Below are positions 51,619 to 61,339 of a stretch of DNA of 64,000 bases, piece by piece. Origin of the DNA: an uncultured Verrucomicrobiota bacterium (lineage in GTDB: Bacteria; Verrucomicrobiota; Verrucomicrobiia; Opitutales; Opitutaceae). The notes under the pieces were generated by a model that did no database searches, had not been told where the DNA came from, and saw only the letters and a program-made list of their open reading frames with translations. Numbering within the stretch: the stretch's first letter is position 1; every line of letters begins with the position of its first letter. Where the stretch lies: NCBI GenBank assembly GCA_913058185.1, contig CAJXQX010000001.1, positions 62,001-126,000 on the forward strand, read 5' to 3'. Made by a program: the position numbers and the translations under genes.

Positions 51619-53469
51619 TCAGGAAGCCGGAGTGGGAATGCGCTCGAGCTTGGTGACCTCGTATTCTTCTTCGGAGGAACCAATCTTCACCTTCACATTG
51701 TCACCCTTACGTTTGCCGAGCAGGGCTTGGCCGAGAGGCGTCTTGTAGGCGATGATGTAGTTATCTGGGTCACTGTCCCAAGCCCCGAGAACCTTATAGG
51801 TTGGGGTCTGGCCATTACCGAGATTTTTGAGGGTAACGATACTGCCAACGCCAATTTGGTCGGCGACGGTTTCGCTAAAGTCAGTGATACGAGCGCTTTC
51901 GAAATCTTTCTCAAGCTGCGACTTCTGCGACATAAGCAAAGCCTGATCTTGCTTCGCCATCTTGTATTCGGAGTTTTCCTTCAAATCACCGTGCTCACGA
52001 GCGGTGGCAATTGACTTGGAATTTTCCGGAATCTTGGTCGAAACGATCAGTTCGTATTCTGCATGGCGACGTTCGTAACTTTCACGAGAAACGAGCAATG
52101 CCTCTTCCTTGCCCTCGGCATCGCCAGCCACGAGTGACTGGATGTTCGGGAAGATTTTGATGAAGCGAGCCAGTAGGGACTTCTTGGTGAGTTCCTCGAA
52201 GCCTTGATTCAGCATGAGGGTATTGGCCAAATCGCGGGCGATTTCAGGATCTGCGGTCGCAAGCAGATCGGCGATGAGATCAGGGTCGTCACTGAGCATA
52301 TCGCCCAACGGAATCCGGCGGGCGGAAGCGGCTTGCAGGGCTTCGTAATCGATCGCGAAGAAGATAGCGCTGAGTAGACGAGGGGTGATCAGCTCGTTGA
52401 GCAGCTTGGCGAACTTCTTCGAATGACGATTCTTGACGATCCAAAGCAGGACAGGCGCGCGGAGGTTTTGCTCCACTTGCCAGCGTTGGAAGGTCTCGGC
52501 GAGGTCGGCCGCGTATTCGTTCTCGATGAGGAAGTTGATGCACTCGGTCGTGAATTTACCCTGACTGGACTTCAGGAGGGTGAAGACGGCGTCGCGACAT
52601 TCGATGGGGTGGGTGTCCTTGATCAGCGCGAGGAAGCGCGACTGGAAACCAACCGGAATCGAAGCGGCGATTTCGGTCAGATCGCGGACATCGCCGATGA
52701 TTTCGCCCTCGGAAGGGGAAAGGGCGGAGGCGTCGGCTCCGGTCAAAACGGCCAGATCGTCGCGCACGGCGGCACCGTAGAGGCGCTCGGCCTGTGAAAG
52801 TTGGTTGGACTCACGCACGGCCTCGGTGACGATATCGAGCACCTTGAGCAGGTCCGTCATGTCGTCATCTTTTTCGACCGCAGCGATCAGCTTTTCAGCA
52901 ATACTGATGCGGCGGCGGGCGGACTGGGTGCCTTCGAAGGCCTCCATGAGCTCGTCCTTGGCGGAAACCGGAACCTCGCGGAGAATGTAGCACTCGGTCT
53001 TTTTGGCCGGAACGGCGACGCGAGGATCCTTGGCGATGACCTTCTTAGTAGCGGTCCACCATTTCTTGAACTTCGTTTCACCGACGACCTGGGCGAGAGT
53101 GATCTCGAGGTCAATCGCGGTGGTCGCGTGTTTATCGTAGGACTTGAGGGCCTCAACGATGAGCTCACCAGGTTCTTTATCGATAAGGTTCTGGATGTGA
53201 GCGGCTTCGGTCTGCTTACGAGCGAGAATGTGGTGAGGAGGTAGCACATCCATCGTGCCCACACAAAAAGCCGGATCCATGCGATGTCCTGGCTTATCTT
53301 GGAAATCGATGACCAAGCGCTCTGCGGCTTCATCATAGCTTTTAATTTGGCCGAAACCCCAGCTACGGTGAACCACGTAGGTTCCAGGTTCCATGGCCTC
53401 CAATTTAGAGATAGCCGCCTTAAGCGACGGTTTTTTGGCGATGAGTGCAGATACGGCTTCCAGATTCAT
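51619..53469 (-). CDS. greA: Large GreA-type transcription elongation factor
   Basis: The C-terminal ~160 residues of this 616-aa protein (ATG at 53469) are a GreA factor: the coiled-coil tip 'STKIPENSKSIATAREHGDLKENSEYKMAK' keeps the acidic residues that stimulate RNA cleavage, and the FKBP-like domain ends 'TPLGQALLGKRKGDNVKV'. The preceding ~450 residues are not in classical GreA. They start with 'YVVHRSWGFGQIKSYDEAAERLVIDFQDK', a CarD/TRCF-like or Tudor-like strand set, and continue as alpha-helical repeats. Chlamydial GreA has the same oversized layout. The later start is preferred because the track's first 22 residues run into the rsmB promoter region. Confidence 0.9.
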   Translation of the reverse strand: MNLEAVSALIAKKPSLKAAISKLEAMEPGTYVVHRSWGFGQIKSYDEAAERLVIDFQDKPGHRMDPAFCVGTMDVLPPHHILARKQTEAAHIQNLIDKEPGELIVEALKSYDKHATTAIDLEITLAQVVGETKFKKWWTATKKVIAKDPRVAVPAKKTECYILREVPVSAKDELMEAFEGTQSARRRISIAEKLIAAVEKDDDMTDLLKVLDIVTEAVRESNQLSQAERLYGAAVRDDLAVLTGADASALSPSEGEIIGDVRDLTEIAASIPVGFQSRFLALIKDTHPIECRDAVFTLLKSSQGKFTTECINFLIENEYAADLAETFQRWQVEQNLRAPVLLWIVKNRHSKKFAKLLNELITPRLLSAIFFAIDYEALQAASARRIPLGDMLSDDPDLIADLLATADPEIARDLANTLMLNQGFEELTKKSLLARFIKIFPNIQSLVAGDAEGKEEALLVSRESYERRHAEYELIVSTKIPENSKSIATAREHGDLKENSEYKMAKQDQALLMSQKSQLEKDFESARITDFSETVADQIGVGSIVTLKNLGNGQTPTYKVLGAWDSDPDNYIIAYKTPLGQALLGKRKGDNVKVKIGSSEEEYEVTKLERIPTPAS

Positions 53470-53598
53470 AACAAAGGGTTTTCTCGATAGAATTGGATAT
53501 TGGAGAGGATCGAACTGGGTCATGTCAACAGGCACCTGAACTCACGTGAAAAAGGGATATAGCTTGGCAGAAACATTGGGGAGCCGGAGGGTGCGCCC

Positions 53599-54918
53599 AT
53601 GAATCGACTTTCGTCTTCCCAATCTACTACTCCTTCTGATGCCTGGACTTGGTCCGTGCAGTTGCTCGAGCGTTGGCAAACGGGGACGGAACGGGTGGAT
53701 TGGCTACTCGAATCGCTTCCCCGAGGCATGGGGGGAGGGGAAAGAGCCCGCGTGCAGGCACTTTTAGTGGGCGCGGTGCGTAATCTTACTCGGATTAAAG
53801 ACAAACTGGATCGGCTGATGACGCGCCCGCCGCGTCCGATTGTAGAAGCGGCCTTGATCGTGGCGGGAGTTGAATTACTCGAATCGGATCCAGCCCCCGG
53901 ACATGCGGCCAAGGTGGGCCACCACCTCGTCGAGCGCGTCAAACAGTTGGCGAGCCCCAAAGAAGCGGCGTTCGCTAATGCGGTCGGTCGGAAACTTGCG
54001 GTAGCGCTAATGAGTGAGGCAACTGAGCCGACAGATTCCGATAGCGCGGATACTTGGTCCATTTTCTATTCGCACCCCATCTGGCTGGTGGAGCGCTGGC
54101 GCGAACAACTCGGAGATGCTATGACCCGCCAGTTATTGGTGGTTAATCAGACCCCGGCGTCCGTGACGGTGAGACTGCGGCCGGGAGCGGCACTTACTCA
54201 GAGCCTGCCGGCCTGGCTAAACCCGATCGATGGGGCCCCCGATTTTTATACGGCCGAATCCGGCCATTGGGCGGAATTGCGTGGGTTGTTAGAGAGTGGA
54301 GAAGTGCATGTGCAGGATGCCGCGACGCGTTTAGCGATCGATTTGTTGGATCCTCAGTCGGGCGAGACGGTGCTCGATCTGTGCGCCGCCCCGGGAGGCA
54401 AGAGTCTCGCCATGGCGGATCGGATGCAGAAAGGGAAGATTGTGGCCTTCGATATGCCCGGTCGCCGGATGCCTCGTTTGGAAGAAAGTTTGCAGCGGGT
54501 GCCAGCGGGAGTCGAAACGGCCACCGTCTCGGGCGATTTGTTGCGGAGTGGCGCAAAAGCTTTGGAAGGAGCCAAGCAACCGCTCACTTATGCGGCGGTC
54601 CTACTCGATGTGCCATGCTCCAACACCGGCGTGATGCGCCATCGGGTGGATGTGAAGTGGCGTTTGCAGACGGATAGTTTTGAACGCCACTCCTCGCAGC
54701 AGCTTGATCTTTTGATCGCCGCCGCCGAACTCGTCGCTGAATCGGGTCGGTTGGTCTACAGCACGTGCAGTATTGACCGCGAAGAAAACGAGCAGGTGGT
54801 CAATGCGTTCCTGAAACGCCCTAATGGATCATTTGAACTCGAAGCGACAGAAGTAAGTCTGCCGTGGCAGAGCGGGTGCGATGGCGCCGCCGCATTTCGC
54901 CTGCGTCGGGTGAGCTAA
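53599..54918 (+). CDS. 16S rRNA cytosine-5 methyltransferase RsmB-like
   Basis: This RNA m5C methyltransferase (439 aa) combines an N-terminal NusB-like RNA-binding domain (about residues 20-135) with a NOL1/NOP2/Sun catalytic domain. 'VLDLCAAPGGKSLAMADRM' binds SAM, 'AAVLLDVPCSNTGVMRHRVDVKWR' holds the P-C motif, and 'RLVYSTCSIDREENEQVV' the catalytic Cys of motif VI. The layout fits RsmB (Sun). It is divergent from the greA-like gene and converges with the aspartic protease lipoprotein. Confidence 0.92.
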   Translation: MNRLSSSQSTTPSDAWTWSVQLLERWQTGTERVDWLLESLPRGMGGGERARVQALLVGAVRNLTRIKDKLDRLMTRPPRPIVEAALIVAGVELLESDPAPGHAAKVGHHLVERVKQLASPKEAAFANAVGRKLAVALMSEATEPTDSDSADTWSIFYSHPIWLVERWREQLGDAMTRQLLVVNQTPASVTVRLRPGAALTQSLPAWLNPIDGAPDFYTAESGHWAELRGLLESGEVHVQDAATRLAIDLLDPQSGETVLDLCAAPGGKSLAMADRMQKGKIVAFDMPGRRMPRLEESLQRVPAGVETATVSGDLLRSGAKALEGAKQPLTYAAVLLDVPCSNTGVMRHRVDVKWRLQTDSFERHSSQQLDLLIAAAELVAESGRLVYSTCSIDREENEQVVNAFLKRPNGSFELEATEVSLPWQSGCDGAAAFRLRRVS

Positions 54919-54928
54919 TCGACTCTAG

Positions 54929-56161
54929 CTAGGGCACCAGCGCGAAGGTGTCAGCGTCGATCGTCACTTCATCACGTCCCTGAATGAAGGTATATTCAAT
55001 GGTGCCTCCCGCGTCGATTAGCGCTTGGTAACGGGTGAGCTCCCAAGCGTCGACTGGTTCTCCATTTAGCCGAATCACGAGGTCGCCGATCGAAAATCCG
55101 GCTCGGGACGCCGGTGAATTTGGGGCTATCGCAGTGATCCGCCAGTAGGCCCGCACTTTAGTGAAGCTCACGCCGGCGCTCATTTTGGGTGGGGAAGTGA
55201 TCACGAAATCATCCCCGGGACGATAAAATGCTACTTGTCGGTTCGATTGGTCGAAGGTGACTTCGAAGTTCTGCAAGATTTCCCCACCGATCGAGGTGAG
55301 GTTCCCGCTCAAATCGACCACTGGGGTTTCGATTTGATAGTCACTGATATGAAGGGTGTCGGCGATTCGTCCCAGAATTTGACGATGATTGCCATGAAGG
55401 GTGCCGATCAGGGTGCCTTCGCGAGGAGGAGCTTCGAAATTCAGAGCTAATCCCGCGGGATCCAGGCTCAGACTGCCATCGCTGCCGCTATCGATGAGGG
55501 CGAGTAGTGGTTCGTTGCCCATCGTGGTTTCAATCAGGGGCACGCCATTTTGGATGGTGAAATTCAGCACACACCCGCGGAGAGGTTGTTCGTTTTCGAG
55601 TTCGGACATCACGATTCGTTGTCCCGGGTAGTCGAGCGTGAGGCGGGCATCAGCGAACAAATTGAAACCGAGCACACCGTCGATCTTGATGCCCAAATGG
55701 TCGGAAACGACGCGGCAATCGAACACCAGGGCACGGACATTGCGAAAATGAGCCCGACCAAAATCCACTTTGGCCAACAGGACCGAGTCCACGGGCACGG
55801 CTTGGCCGGTCGCGTCGCGCAACCAAACGGTCGGAACGGTGGGGTTGGACTGCCTGCTACGGCGGCGAATAGCGAACTCCGGGGAAACCAACGTCGCGGA
55901 TGAGCCGGTATCGATCAGGAAATTCCAAGGTCCACCTTCGTCATCGGCTTGAACGACCACGAGCCCGCCGATGCATTTCATGGGAAATTCAGCGCTGTTG
56001 GGCGTAACCGGGGAAGGCTGCGCGACCACCGGCATGGGCGACAAATAAATGGTCGATTCGGCGGTATCGGTCGATTCTGCCGGAGTCGATCGACAACCAA
56101 CCATCGAAATCACGAGCAGACTCGCGACGGTGATGATGGACTGCCGGCGACAGAACCTCAT
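54929..56161 (-). CDS. Lipoprotein with retropepsin-like aspartic protease and PDZ domains
   Basis: This envelope protein (410 aa from the ATG at 56161) begins MRFCRRQSIITVASLLVISMVGC, a lipoprotein signal with Cys at the lipobox. It contains two aspartic-protease halves, 'WNFLIDTGSSATLVSPEF' and 'LLALIDSGSDGSLSLDP', each with D-T/S-G. Together they could form a pepsin-like active site in one chain. A PDZ domain follows ('ITAIAPNSPASRAGFSIGDLVIRLNGEPV'). The start overlaps the MFS stop by 4 bases (ATGA), so translation is coupled. The substrate is unknown. Confidence 0.85.
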   Translation of the reverse strand: MRFCRRQSIITVASLLVISMVGCRSTPAESTDTAESTIYLSPMPVVAQPSPVTPNSAEFPMKCIGGLVVVQADDEGGPWNFLIDTGSSATLVSPEFAIRRRSRQSNPTVPTVWLRDATGQAVPVDSVLLAKVDFGRAHFRNVRALVFDCRVVSDHLGIKIDGVLGFNLFADARLTLDYPGQRIVMSELENEQPLRGCVLNFTIQNGVPLIETTMGNEPLLALIDSGSDGSLSLDPAGLALNFEAPPREGTLIGTLHGNHRQILGRIADTLHISDYQIETPVVDLSGNLTSIGGEILQNFEVTFDQSNRQVAFYRPGDDFVITSPPKMSAGVSFTKVRAYWRITAIAPNSPASRAGFSIGDLVIRLNGEPVDAWELTRYQALIDAGGTIEYTFIQGRDEVTIDADTFALVP

Positions 56162-57504
56162 TTGACCGGTGGAGGCAGACGACGTGCCACCCACCAACTG
56201 CCGAAGCTCAACGCCGCGGCAGCAGCGAAGACAGTGGGGCCACCCATCATCCAAAACATAATACCTGCCGCGATGGGCGTGATCGCGCGGGCCAATGAAC
56301 CGAGTGACCGAAAAATGCCTAGTATCCGACCCTGCTCGTTGTCCTCCGCGTAGAGTGAAATCAGCCCGGAGGTCGCAGGATTTACCAAACCTGCGCCGAG
56401 GGCGAGGATACCGAGACCGACATAAAGCGTGGTGACGTTGGGGGCGATGCCGACGAGAGCGAATCCGACCGCGGCAATCAGCAGGCCACTGAGTAATACG
56501 CTGATCTCACTCCGTTTCTTGAGTAGTCGACGCACGATCATGCCTTGGGTGATGATCGAACAAAATCCGAGGAAGGCCAGCATGATGCCGTTTTCCCGGG
56601 CGGTGAACCCGAAGCGATCCTGGCCAAGAAAGGTGAGCGAGAACTCCATCGCGCAAAAAGCTAGGGCGAAGGAAAATCCCACGAAATTAACCAGTCTGAT
56701 GGCTGGTGATTGGATTTCCCGGGCCGCTTTCAACGGATGCCGCAGGCGCAGCGGTTCGGAGCCACTGGAGCGGTTTTCTTCAGCCAGAGTTTCGTCGAAG
56801 CGGGCGCGGATCCAAACCAAGTTGATCACGCTCATGATTAAGGCGATGATCGCGGGCACCGAAAATGGATGCAGCCCATACGCTGCTAAGGATGGGGTAC
56901 TCTCGAGTAAATTGTATTGAGCGGTGATCGCACCGATGGCGGGACCAGTCACGAGTCCGAGTCCGAAGGCCGCTCCGACTAACCCCATGGCTTTGGCGCG
57001 TTCGGCGCGCGTTGTGACATCTGCAACTGCGGCGGTTGCGACCGAGATGTTGCCCCCAAAGATACCACCGAGCAGACGGGCGGCGACGAAGAGCCAGAAT
57101 GAGCCGCTGACGATCCAGAGCACATAACTCAGCGCGGTTCCGGCTACGGTGTAGGACAGAATTTTGCGACGACCATGCCGGTCACTGGCAGCTCCCCAAA
57201 ACGGAGCGAAGACAAATTGCAGCAGGGCGTAGATCGAACTTAGAACCCCGCCCAAGAGGACCGCCGCGAAGTTGCTGCTCTTACCGAAGGCCGTCGCCAA
57301 GCCTTCCGTGACCGTCATCAGGGCACCGAGCACGCCAGCGCCGCCCTCTACGTCCAGATAGTGCGAGAGAATATCCGGAACGAGGGGGAAGATTATCGAG
57401 AACCCGATCAGGTCGATGTAGAGGGTCAAGAAGATGACCCCTAGAGAGAGAGGGCGTTTGGAAGCAGGGGGAGTCACAGGCAGAAGGGATCCATAGGAAG
57501 ACAA
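56158..57504 (-). CDS. MFS transporter (TetA-like DHA1 branch)
   Basis: This inner-membrane transporter (448 aa, 12 predicted helices) belongs to the major facilitator superfamily. 'FLTLYIDLIGFSIIFPLVPDIL' is helix 1 of the tetracycline-resistance type, 'FWGAASDRHGRRKILSYTVAG' is motif A, and 'LLGGIFGGNISVATAAVADVTTRAERAKAMGLVGAAFGLGLVTGPAIG' covers motif C. The branch includes drug and sugar exporters, so the substrate cannot be named. It is the first gene of a coupled pair with the aspartic-protease lipoprotein, an unusual partnership. Confidence 0.88.
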   Translation of the reverse strand: MSSYGSLLPVTPPASKRPLSLGVIFLTLYIDLIGFSIIFPLVPDILSHYLDVEGGAGVLGALMTVTEGLATAFGKSSNFAAVLLGGVLSSIYALLQFVFAPFWGAASDRHGRRKILSYTVAGTALSYVLWIVSGSFWLFVAARLLGGIFGGNISVATAAVADVTTRAERAKAMGLVGAAFGLGLVTGPAIGAITAQYNLLESTPSLAAYGLHPFSVPAIIALIMSVINLVWIRARFDETLAEENRSSGSEPLRLRHPLKAAREIQSPAIRLVNFVGFSFALAFCAMEFSLTFLGQDRFGFTARENGIMLAFLGFCSIITQGMIVRRLLKKRSEISVLLSGLLIAAVGFALVGIAPNVTTLYVGLGILALGAGLVNPATSGLISLYAEDNEQGRILGIFRSLGSLARAITPIAAGIMFWMMGGPTVFAAAAALSFGSWWVARRLPPPVK

Positions 57505-57570
57505 GACGGATGCCGAATGGAAAGTCTCGACTCTAACTGAATCAAGTTAGGAGGCGATTTTGATTCCCCC

Positions 57571-58836
57571 ATGCGCCGAGGTCGGTTGAGTGGGTCCATG
57601 GTTATCACAATTGCGTTGATCCTTATTGTGGCGCGGCTCCTCGCCGAATGGGTGCTCTCTGAAATGAATTTACGAGAAGTGACTCGCAACGCTGGTCGCG
57701 CGCCGGATGCGGTAGCGGCGATGATGGATGAGGCGACCTACCAGAAATCAGTTGCCTATACGCAGGCAAAAAGCCGCTTCAATCGACTCACCCTGTTGTT
57801 TGATGCCGGAGTGCTGGCCCTCGTTTTGGTGAGCGGAATTCTCCCGCAGATGTTTGCGCAGATCGGGGCATGGGCCCCGGGGGCGAATTGGGATGACACC
57901 CTCTTCATCTTATTTGTAAGTGTGCTGCTTTCCCTGCCGAGTCTGCCCTTCGAGTGGTGGGCTCAGTTTCGCTTGGAAGCTCAGTTTGGGTTTAACAAAA
58001 GTACGCCGGGTTTGTGGGTTTCCGATAAGATTAAAGGCATCGCCCTGCTGTTTGTGATCGGATTTCCCTTGTTGTGGGGGCTGCTTTCATTGGTCGGCTG
58101 GGTAGGAGATTTCTGGTGGATTTGGGCCTTCGCCCTCCTCTTTGGATTTCAACTCCTCATGATGGTGCTTTACCCGAAGTTGATTTTGCCGCTGTTTAAT
58201 AAGCTGACCCCGTTGCCGGATGGTGAGCTGCGAGATCGACTCTTGGCCTTGGGGGATCGCACCGGTTTCCAAGCCTCCACCATCGAAGTGATAGACGGCA
58301 GCAAGCGTTCGGGGCATTCCAATGCTTACTTTACCGGCTTTGGCCGCTTCCGTCGGATTGTCCTTTTTGATACGTTGATCGAGCAACTCGAGGCGGAAGA
58401 ATTGGAAGCCGTGCTCGCGCACGAAGTGGGTCACTACAAGAGCGGTCACATTCCCAAGATGCTCGCGGTCGCCGCGTTCATGCAATTTGCGGCGTTTGCA
58501 TCGATTGCCTGGTTGCTCTCGGCCGATTGGTTTTTAAGTGGATTCGGATTTCCCGCCGGGGAACTCGCTCCCGCGTTATTATTGTTCGGCTTGCTCAGTG
58601 GTCTGGTGACCTTCTGGTTTTCGCCGCTGAGTAATATTATGTCGCGGAAAAATGAATACGAGGCCGATGACTTCGCGCGCGCGGCGATGAAGAGTTCTGG
58701 GCCGTTGATTGCGGCCCTGCGTAAACTAGCGAGTGAAAATCTCAGCAACATGACGCCTCACGCCTGGTTCAGTGGGTTCTATTATTCTCACCCCACGTTG
58801 GTTGAACGCGAACGCGCGATGGTCGCGACGAAATAG
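57571..58836 (+). CDS. M48 family metallopeptidase (Ste24/CAAX protease-like)
   Basis: This integral membrane zinc protease (421 aa) has several hydrophobic helices before the catalytic core, as in Ste24. 'EAVLAHEVGHYKSGHIPKML' contains HEVGH, and 'MSRKNEYEADDFARAAM' supplies the third ligand Glu. 'EFWWAQFRLEAQFGFNKSTPG'-type and 'GHSNAYFTGFGRFRRIVLFDTLIEQL' segments are typical of the CAAX-protease branch. In bacteria it probably degrades or matures membrane proteins. The ATG at 57598 (MVITIALILIV) is an alternative start. The next gene begins 2 bases after its stop. Confidence 0.9.
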   Translation: MRRGRLSGSMVITIALILIVARLLAEWVLSEMNLREVTRNAGRAPDAVAAMMDEATYQKSVAYTQAKSRFNRLTLLFDAGVLALVLVSGILPQMFAQIGAWAPGANWDDTLFILFVSVLLSLPSLPFEWWAQFRLEAQFGFNKSTPGLWVSDKIKGIALLFVIGFPLLWGLLSLVGWVGDFWWIWAFALLFGFQLLMMVLYPKLILPLFNKLTPLPDGELRDRLLALGDRTGFQASTIEVIDGSKRSGHSNAYFTGFGRFRRIVLFDTLIEQLEAEELEAVLAHEVGHYKSGHIPKMLAVAAFMQFAAFASIAWLLSADWFLSGFGFPAGELAPALLLFGLLSGLVTFWFSPLSNIMSRKNEYEADDFARAAMKSSGPLIAALRKLASENLSNMTPHAWFSGFYYSHPTLVERERAMVATK

Positions 58837-58838
58837 AC

Positions 58839-59735
58839 GTGAATCGGTTGGGACAGTTCTGGACGGGTTTGGTGGCTTTATTGGCCACGTTGGTTGCGAC
58901 GGCGGAGCCCGTGACGGTGGCCACCTATAACCTGGCGAACTACAACCTGACAGATCGGCAGATCGAAGGCGCATTTCTCGCCTCCTATCCGAAACCGGAA
59001 AATGAAAAGACCGCCTTGCGCAAGGTGCTTCATCTGATCGATGCCGATGTCCTCGCGTTGCAGGAAGTTGGTGGGGACGACTTTCTCCGAGAGTTGCAAC
59101 GTGACTTGCGCAAGGAAGGACTGAACTACGCGGAATCGGTGGTGCTCAATGGGGTGGATGATCAGCGTAAGGTGGCGGTTTTGAGTCGAATACCGCTCAC
59201 GCAGGTTCGACGTCATACGGATTTGAATTTTAAATATTTCGAGGGCAGAGAATTGGTGAAACGGGGAATGCTCGAGGTGCGTTTTGAAACGGCGTCGGGC
59301 GAAGTCGCGCTTTTTGTGGTTCACCTCAAGAGTCGGCTGACGGAACGCCGGGATGATCCGGAGGCCCAGTTGCGACGAGGCAAGGAAGCGACCGCTGCGC
59401 GCGATCGTATTCTCGAGCTCTTTCCCGAACCGCAGACGTCCCAGTTTATCATCGCCGGCGATTTTAATGAAGGAACGCTACAGCGACCGGTGCGGGCATT
59501 TTCAAAGATTGGCAGTCGTCCGATTAGCGTGCTTGTTCCCGCCGAAGATTCTCGAGGTGAAACCTGGACGCATCGTTATTGGCGCAACGACGAATATTCC
59601 CGGGTGGATTTCGTGATGGTTTCCGCGCCTTTGAAAGAGATGGTCGTGGGTGGGAAAGGAATCATCCCTGATGATCCCATAGTGATGCAGGCGAGTGATC
59701 ACCGCCCGGTGGTGGTGAACTTTGAATTCCACTGA
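58839..59735 (+). CDS. Exported endonuclease/exonuclease/phosphatase family protein
   Basis: This secreted EEP-fold hydrolase (298 aa, GTG start) has signal peptide MNRLGQFWTGLVALLATLVATA. 'TVATYNLANYNLTD' is the N-terminal strand with Asn, 'DADVLALQEVGGDDFL' the metal Glu, 'LFVVHLKSRL' the His strand, 'FIIAGDFNEG' the G-D-F-N motif, and 'QASDHRPVVVNFEF' the final D-H. It may act on DNA or phosphoesters outside the cytoplasm. It starts 2 bases after the M48 gene, so the pair is probably an operon. Confidence 0.9.
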   Translation: MNRLGQFWTGLVALLATLVATAEPVTVATYNLANYNLTDRQIEGAFLASYPKPENEKTALRKVLHLIDADVLALQEVGGDDFLRELQRDLRKEGLNYAESVVLNGVDDQRKVAVLSRIPLTQVRRHTDLNFKYFEGRELVKRGMLEVRFETASGEVALFVVHLKSRLTERRDDPEAQLRRGKEATAARDRILELFPEPQTSQFIIAGDFNEGTLQRPVRAFSKIGSRPISVLVPAEDSRGETWTHRYWRNDEYSRVDFVMVSAPLKEMVVGGKGIIPDDPIVMQASDHRPVVVNFEFH

Positions 59736-59842
59736 TCAAGGATTGGTGAGGGACTCGATCTGAGAAAACTCACGAATGAATTTTCATTGGAGCGAGGGGA
59801 CTAGACAAGTGGTGTTGGGGTCGCCACTTTCGTCGACCAAGC

Positions 59843-61339
59843 ATGACTATTATTGATTGGATTATCGTCGGAATCTACGCCATTTCCACCCTCTGGCTGG
59901 GAAGTTATTTCGGCCGACGTCAGACCTCGACCAAAGAGTATTTCATCGGATCGGGATCCATGCATCCGATGCTCATCGGGGTGTCGTTGTTCGCCACCTT
60001 GTTGAGCACCATCTCGTATCTCGCGATACCTGGAGAAATTTCCGGCAAGGGCCCGATCTACCTCACCAACTACATCGCCTATCCCTTTGTTTTCCTCGTG
60101 CTGGGTTTTGTGATTTTGCCGGTTTATATGCGGAACCGGGTGACCAGCGCGTATGAGTTACTGGAGCAACGGTTGGGGCTGAGTGTGCGACTACTCGGCG
60201 CGACCATGTTTTTGATGCTCCGTTTGGTCTGGATGGGGTTGCTCGTATATCTCACCGCCAAAGCGATCGCGATCATGATTGGAGTCGGGCCGGAAGCGGT
60301 GCCATGGATCGTGGTGGCGACCGGTGCTTTTGCGGTGGCTTATACGTCGCTGGGTGGATTGAAGGCGGTGGTGATCACCGATCTGATGCAGACCATCCTA
60401 CTCTTCGGTGGAGCGTTGCTGGTGATCGGCACCGTCACCTGGAACATGGGAGGGTTCAGCTGGTTTCCCACGGAGTGGCAATCAGACGTCTGGGATGCTC
60501 AACCGATCTTCAGTTTCGATCCGTCGACGCGCATTACGGTGGTGGGCTCGATAGTGTCGGTGTTCTTTTGGATGACGGCAACGATGGCAGGAGATCAAGT
60601 TTCCGTGCAGCGATTTATGGCGACTGAGGATGCGTCGAAGGCTCGGCGAGCTTTGGCCGTTCAGCTCACTGTCAGTCTGGTGGTCGGAGCCACCTTGGGT
60701 TTTGTGGGTCTGGCGTTGCTCGGTTATTTTCAAGTGCATCCGGAGTTTTTGCCAGAGGCGGGCTCGTTGAATGATCAAGCCGACAGGCTCTTTCCCCATT
60801 TCATCGCGTTTGAATTGCCTTCGGTCATCACGGGATTGGTGGTCTCGGGGCTTTTTGCGGCAGCGATGTCGAGTATCGATTCGGGGGTTAATTCGATTAC
60901 CGCGGTGGTGATGACGGATTTTCTCGATCGTTTTGGGAAGAAACCCGACACCGCCAAAGAGCATGTGCGTTATGCTCGCCGACTCGCGGTGGTGATTGGC
61001 ACGGTTGTGGTGCTTTTAAGCACGTTCATGGATCGTATCCCGGGTAACTTTATGGCGGTGACCAACACGGTGGTGAACCTGCTGACGGTGCCGATCGCAC
61101 TGCTGTTTATTTTTGCGATGTTTGTGCCTTTTGCGAACGCGAAGGGGGTGTGGGTGGGCACGATTGCGAGTGTGGGCACTGCACTTACGATTGCATTTTC
61201 AGGGGTCCTTTTCGGCGTAGATTCGGTTACGGGTCTTCCTCCAATCACCTTCCAGTGGATCTCCCCCGCCGCGGCGGTTGTGGGGCTATCAGTTGGTCTC
61301 GTTGCGTGTAAGATTTTTGCGAAGGAGAAAACAGCATGA
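59843..61339 (+). CDS. Sodium:solute symporter (SSS family)
   Basis: This inner-membrane transporter (498 aa, about 13 helices) belongs to the SSS family. 'FGRRQTSTKEYFIGSGSMHPMLIGVSLFATLLSTISYLAIPGEI' covers the first conserved loop and helix 2. 'VAYTSLGGLKAVVITDLMQTILLFGGALLVI' is the family signature, and 'LFAAAMSSIDSGVNSITAVVMTDFL' carries the Na2-site Ser residues. The cargo is unknown; the aldolase encoded two genes downstream suggests a sugar acid. It overlaps the HEAT lipoprotein gene by 4 bases. Confidence 0.92.
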   Translation: MTIIDWIIVGIYAISTLWLGSYFGRRQTSTKEYFIGSGSMHPMLIGVSLFATLLSTISYLAIPGEISGKGPIYLTNYIAYPFVFLVLGFVILPVYMRNRVTSAYELLEQRLGLSVRLLGATMFLMLRLVWMGLLVYLTAKAIAIMIGVGPEAVPWIVVATGAFAVAYTSLGGLKAVVITDLMQTILLFGGALLVIGTVTWNMGGFSWFPTEWQSDVWDAQPIFSFDPSTRITVVGSIVSVFFWMTATMAGDQVSVQRFMATEDASKARRALAVQLTVSLVVGATLGFVGLALLGYFQVHPEFLPEAGSLNDQADRLFPHFIAFELPSVITGLVVSGLFAAAMSSIDSGVNSITAVVMTDFLDRFGKKPDTAKEHVRYARRLAVVIGTVVVLLSTFMDRIPGNFMAVTNTVVNLLTVPIALLFIFAMFVPFANAKGVWVGTIASVGTALTIAFSGVLFGVDSVTGLPPITFQWISPAAAVVGLSVGLVACKIFAKEKTA

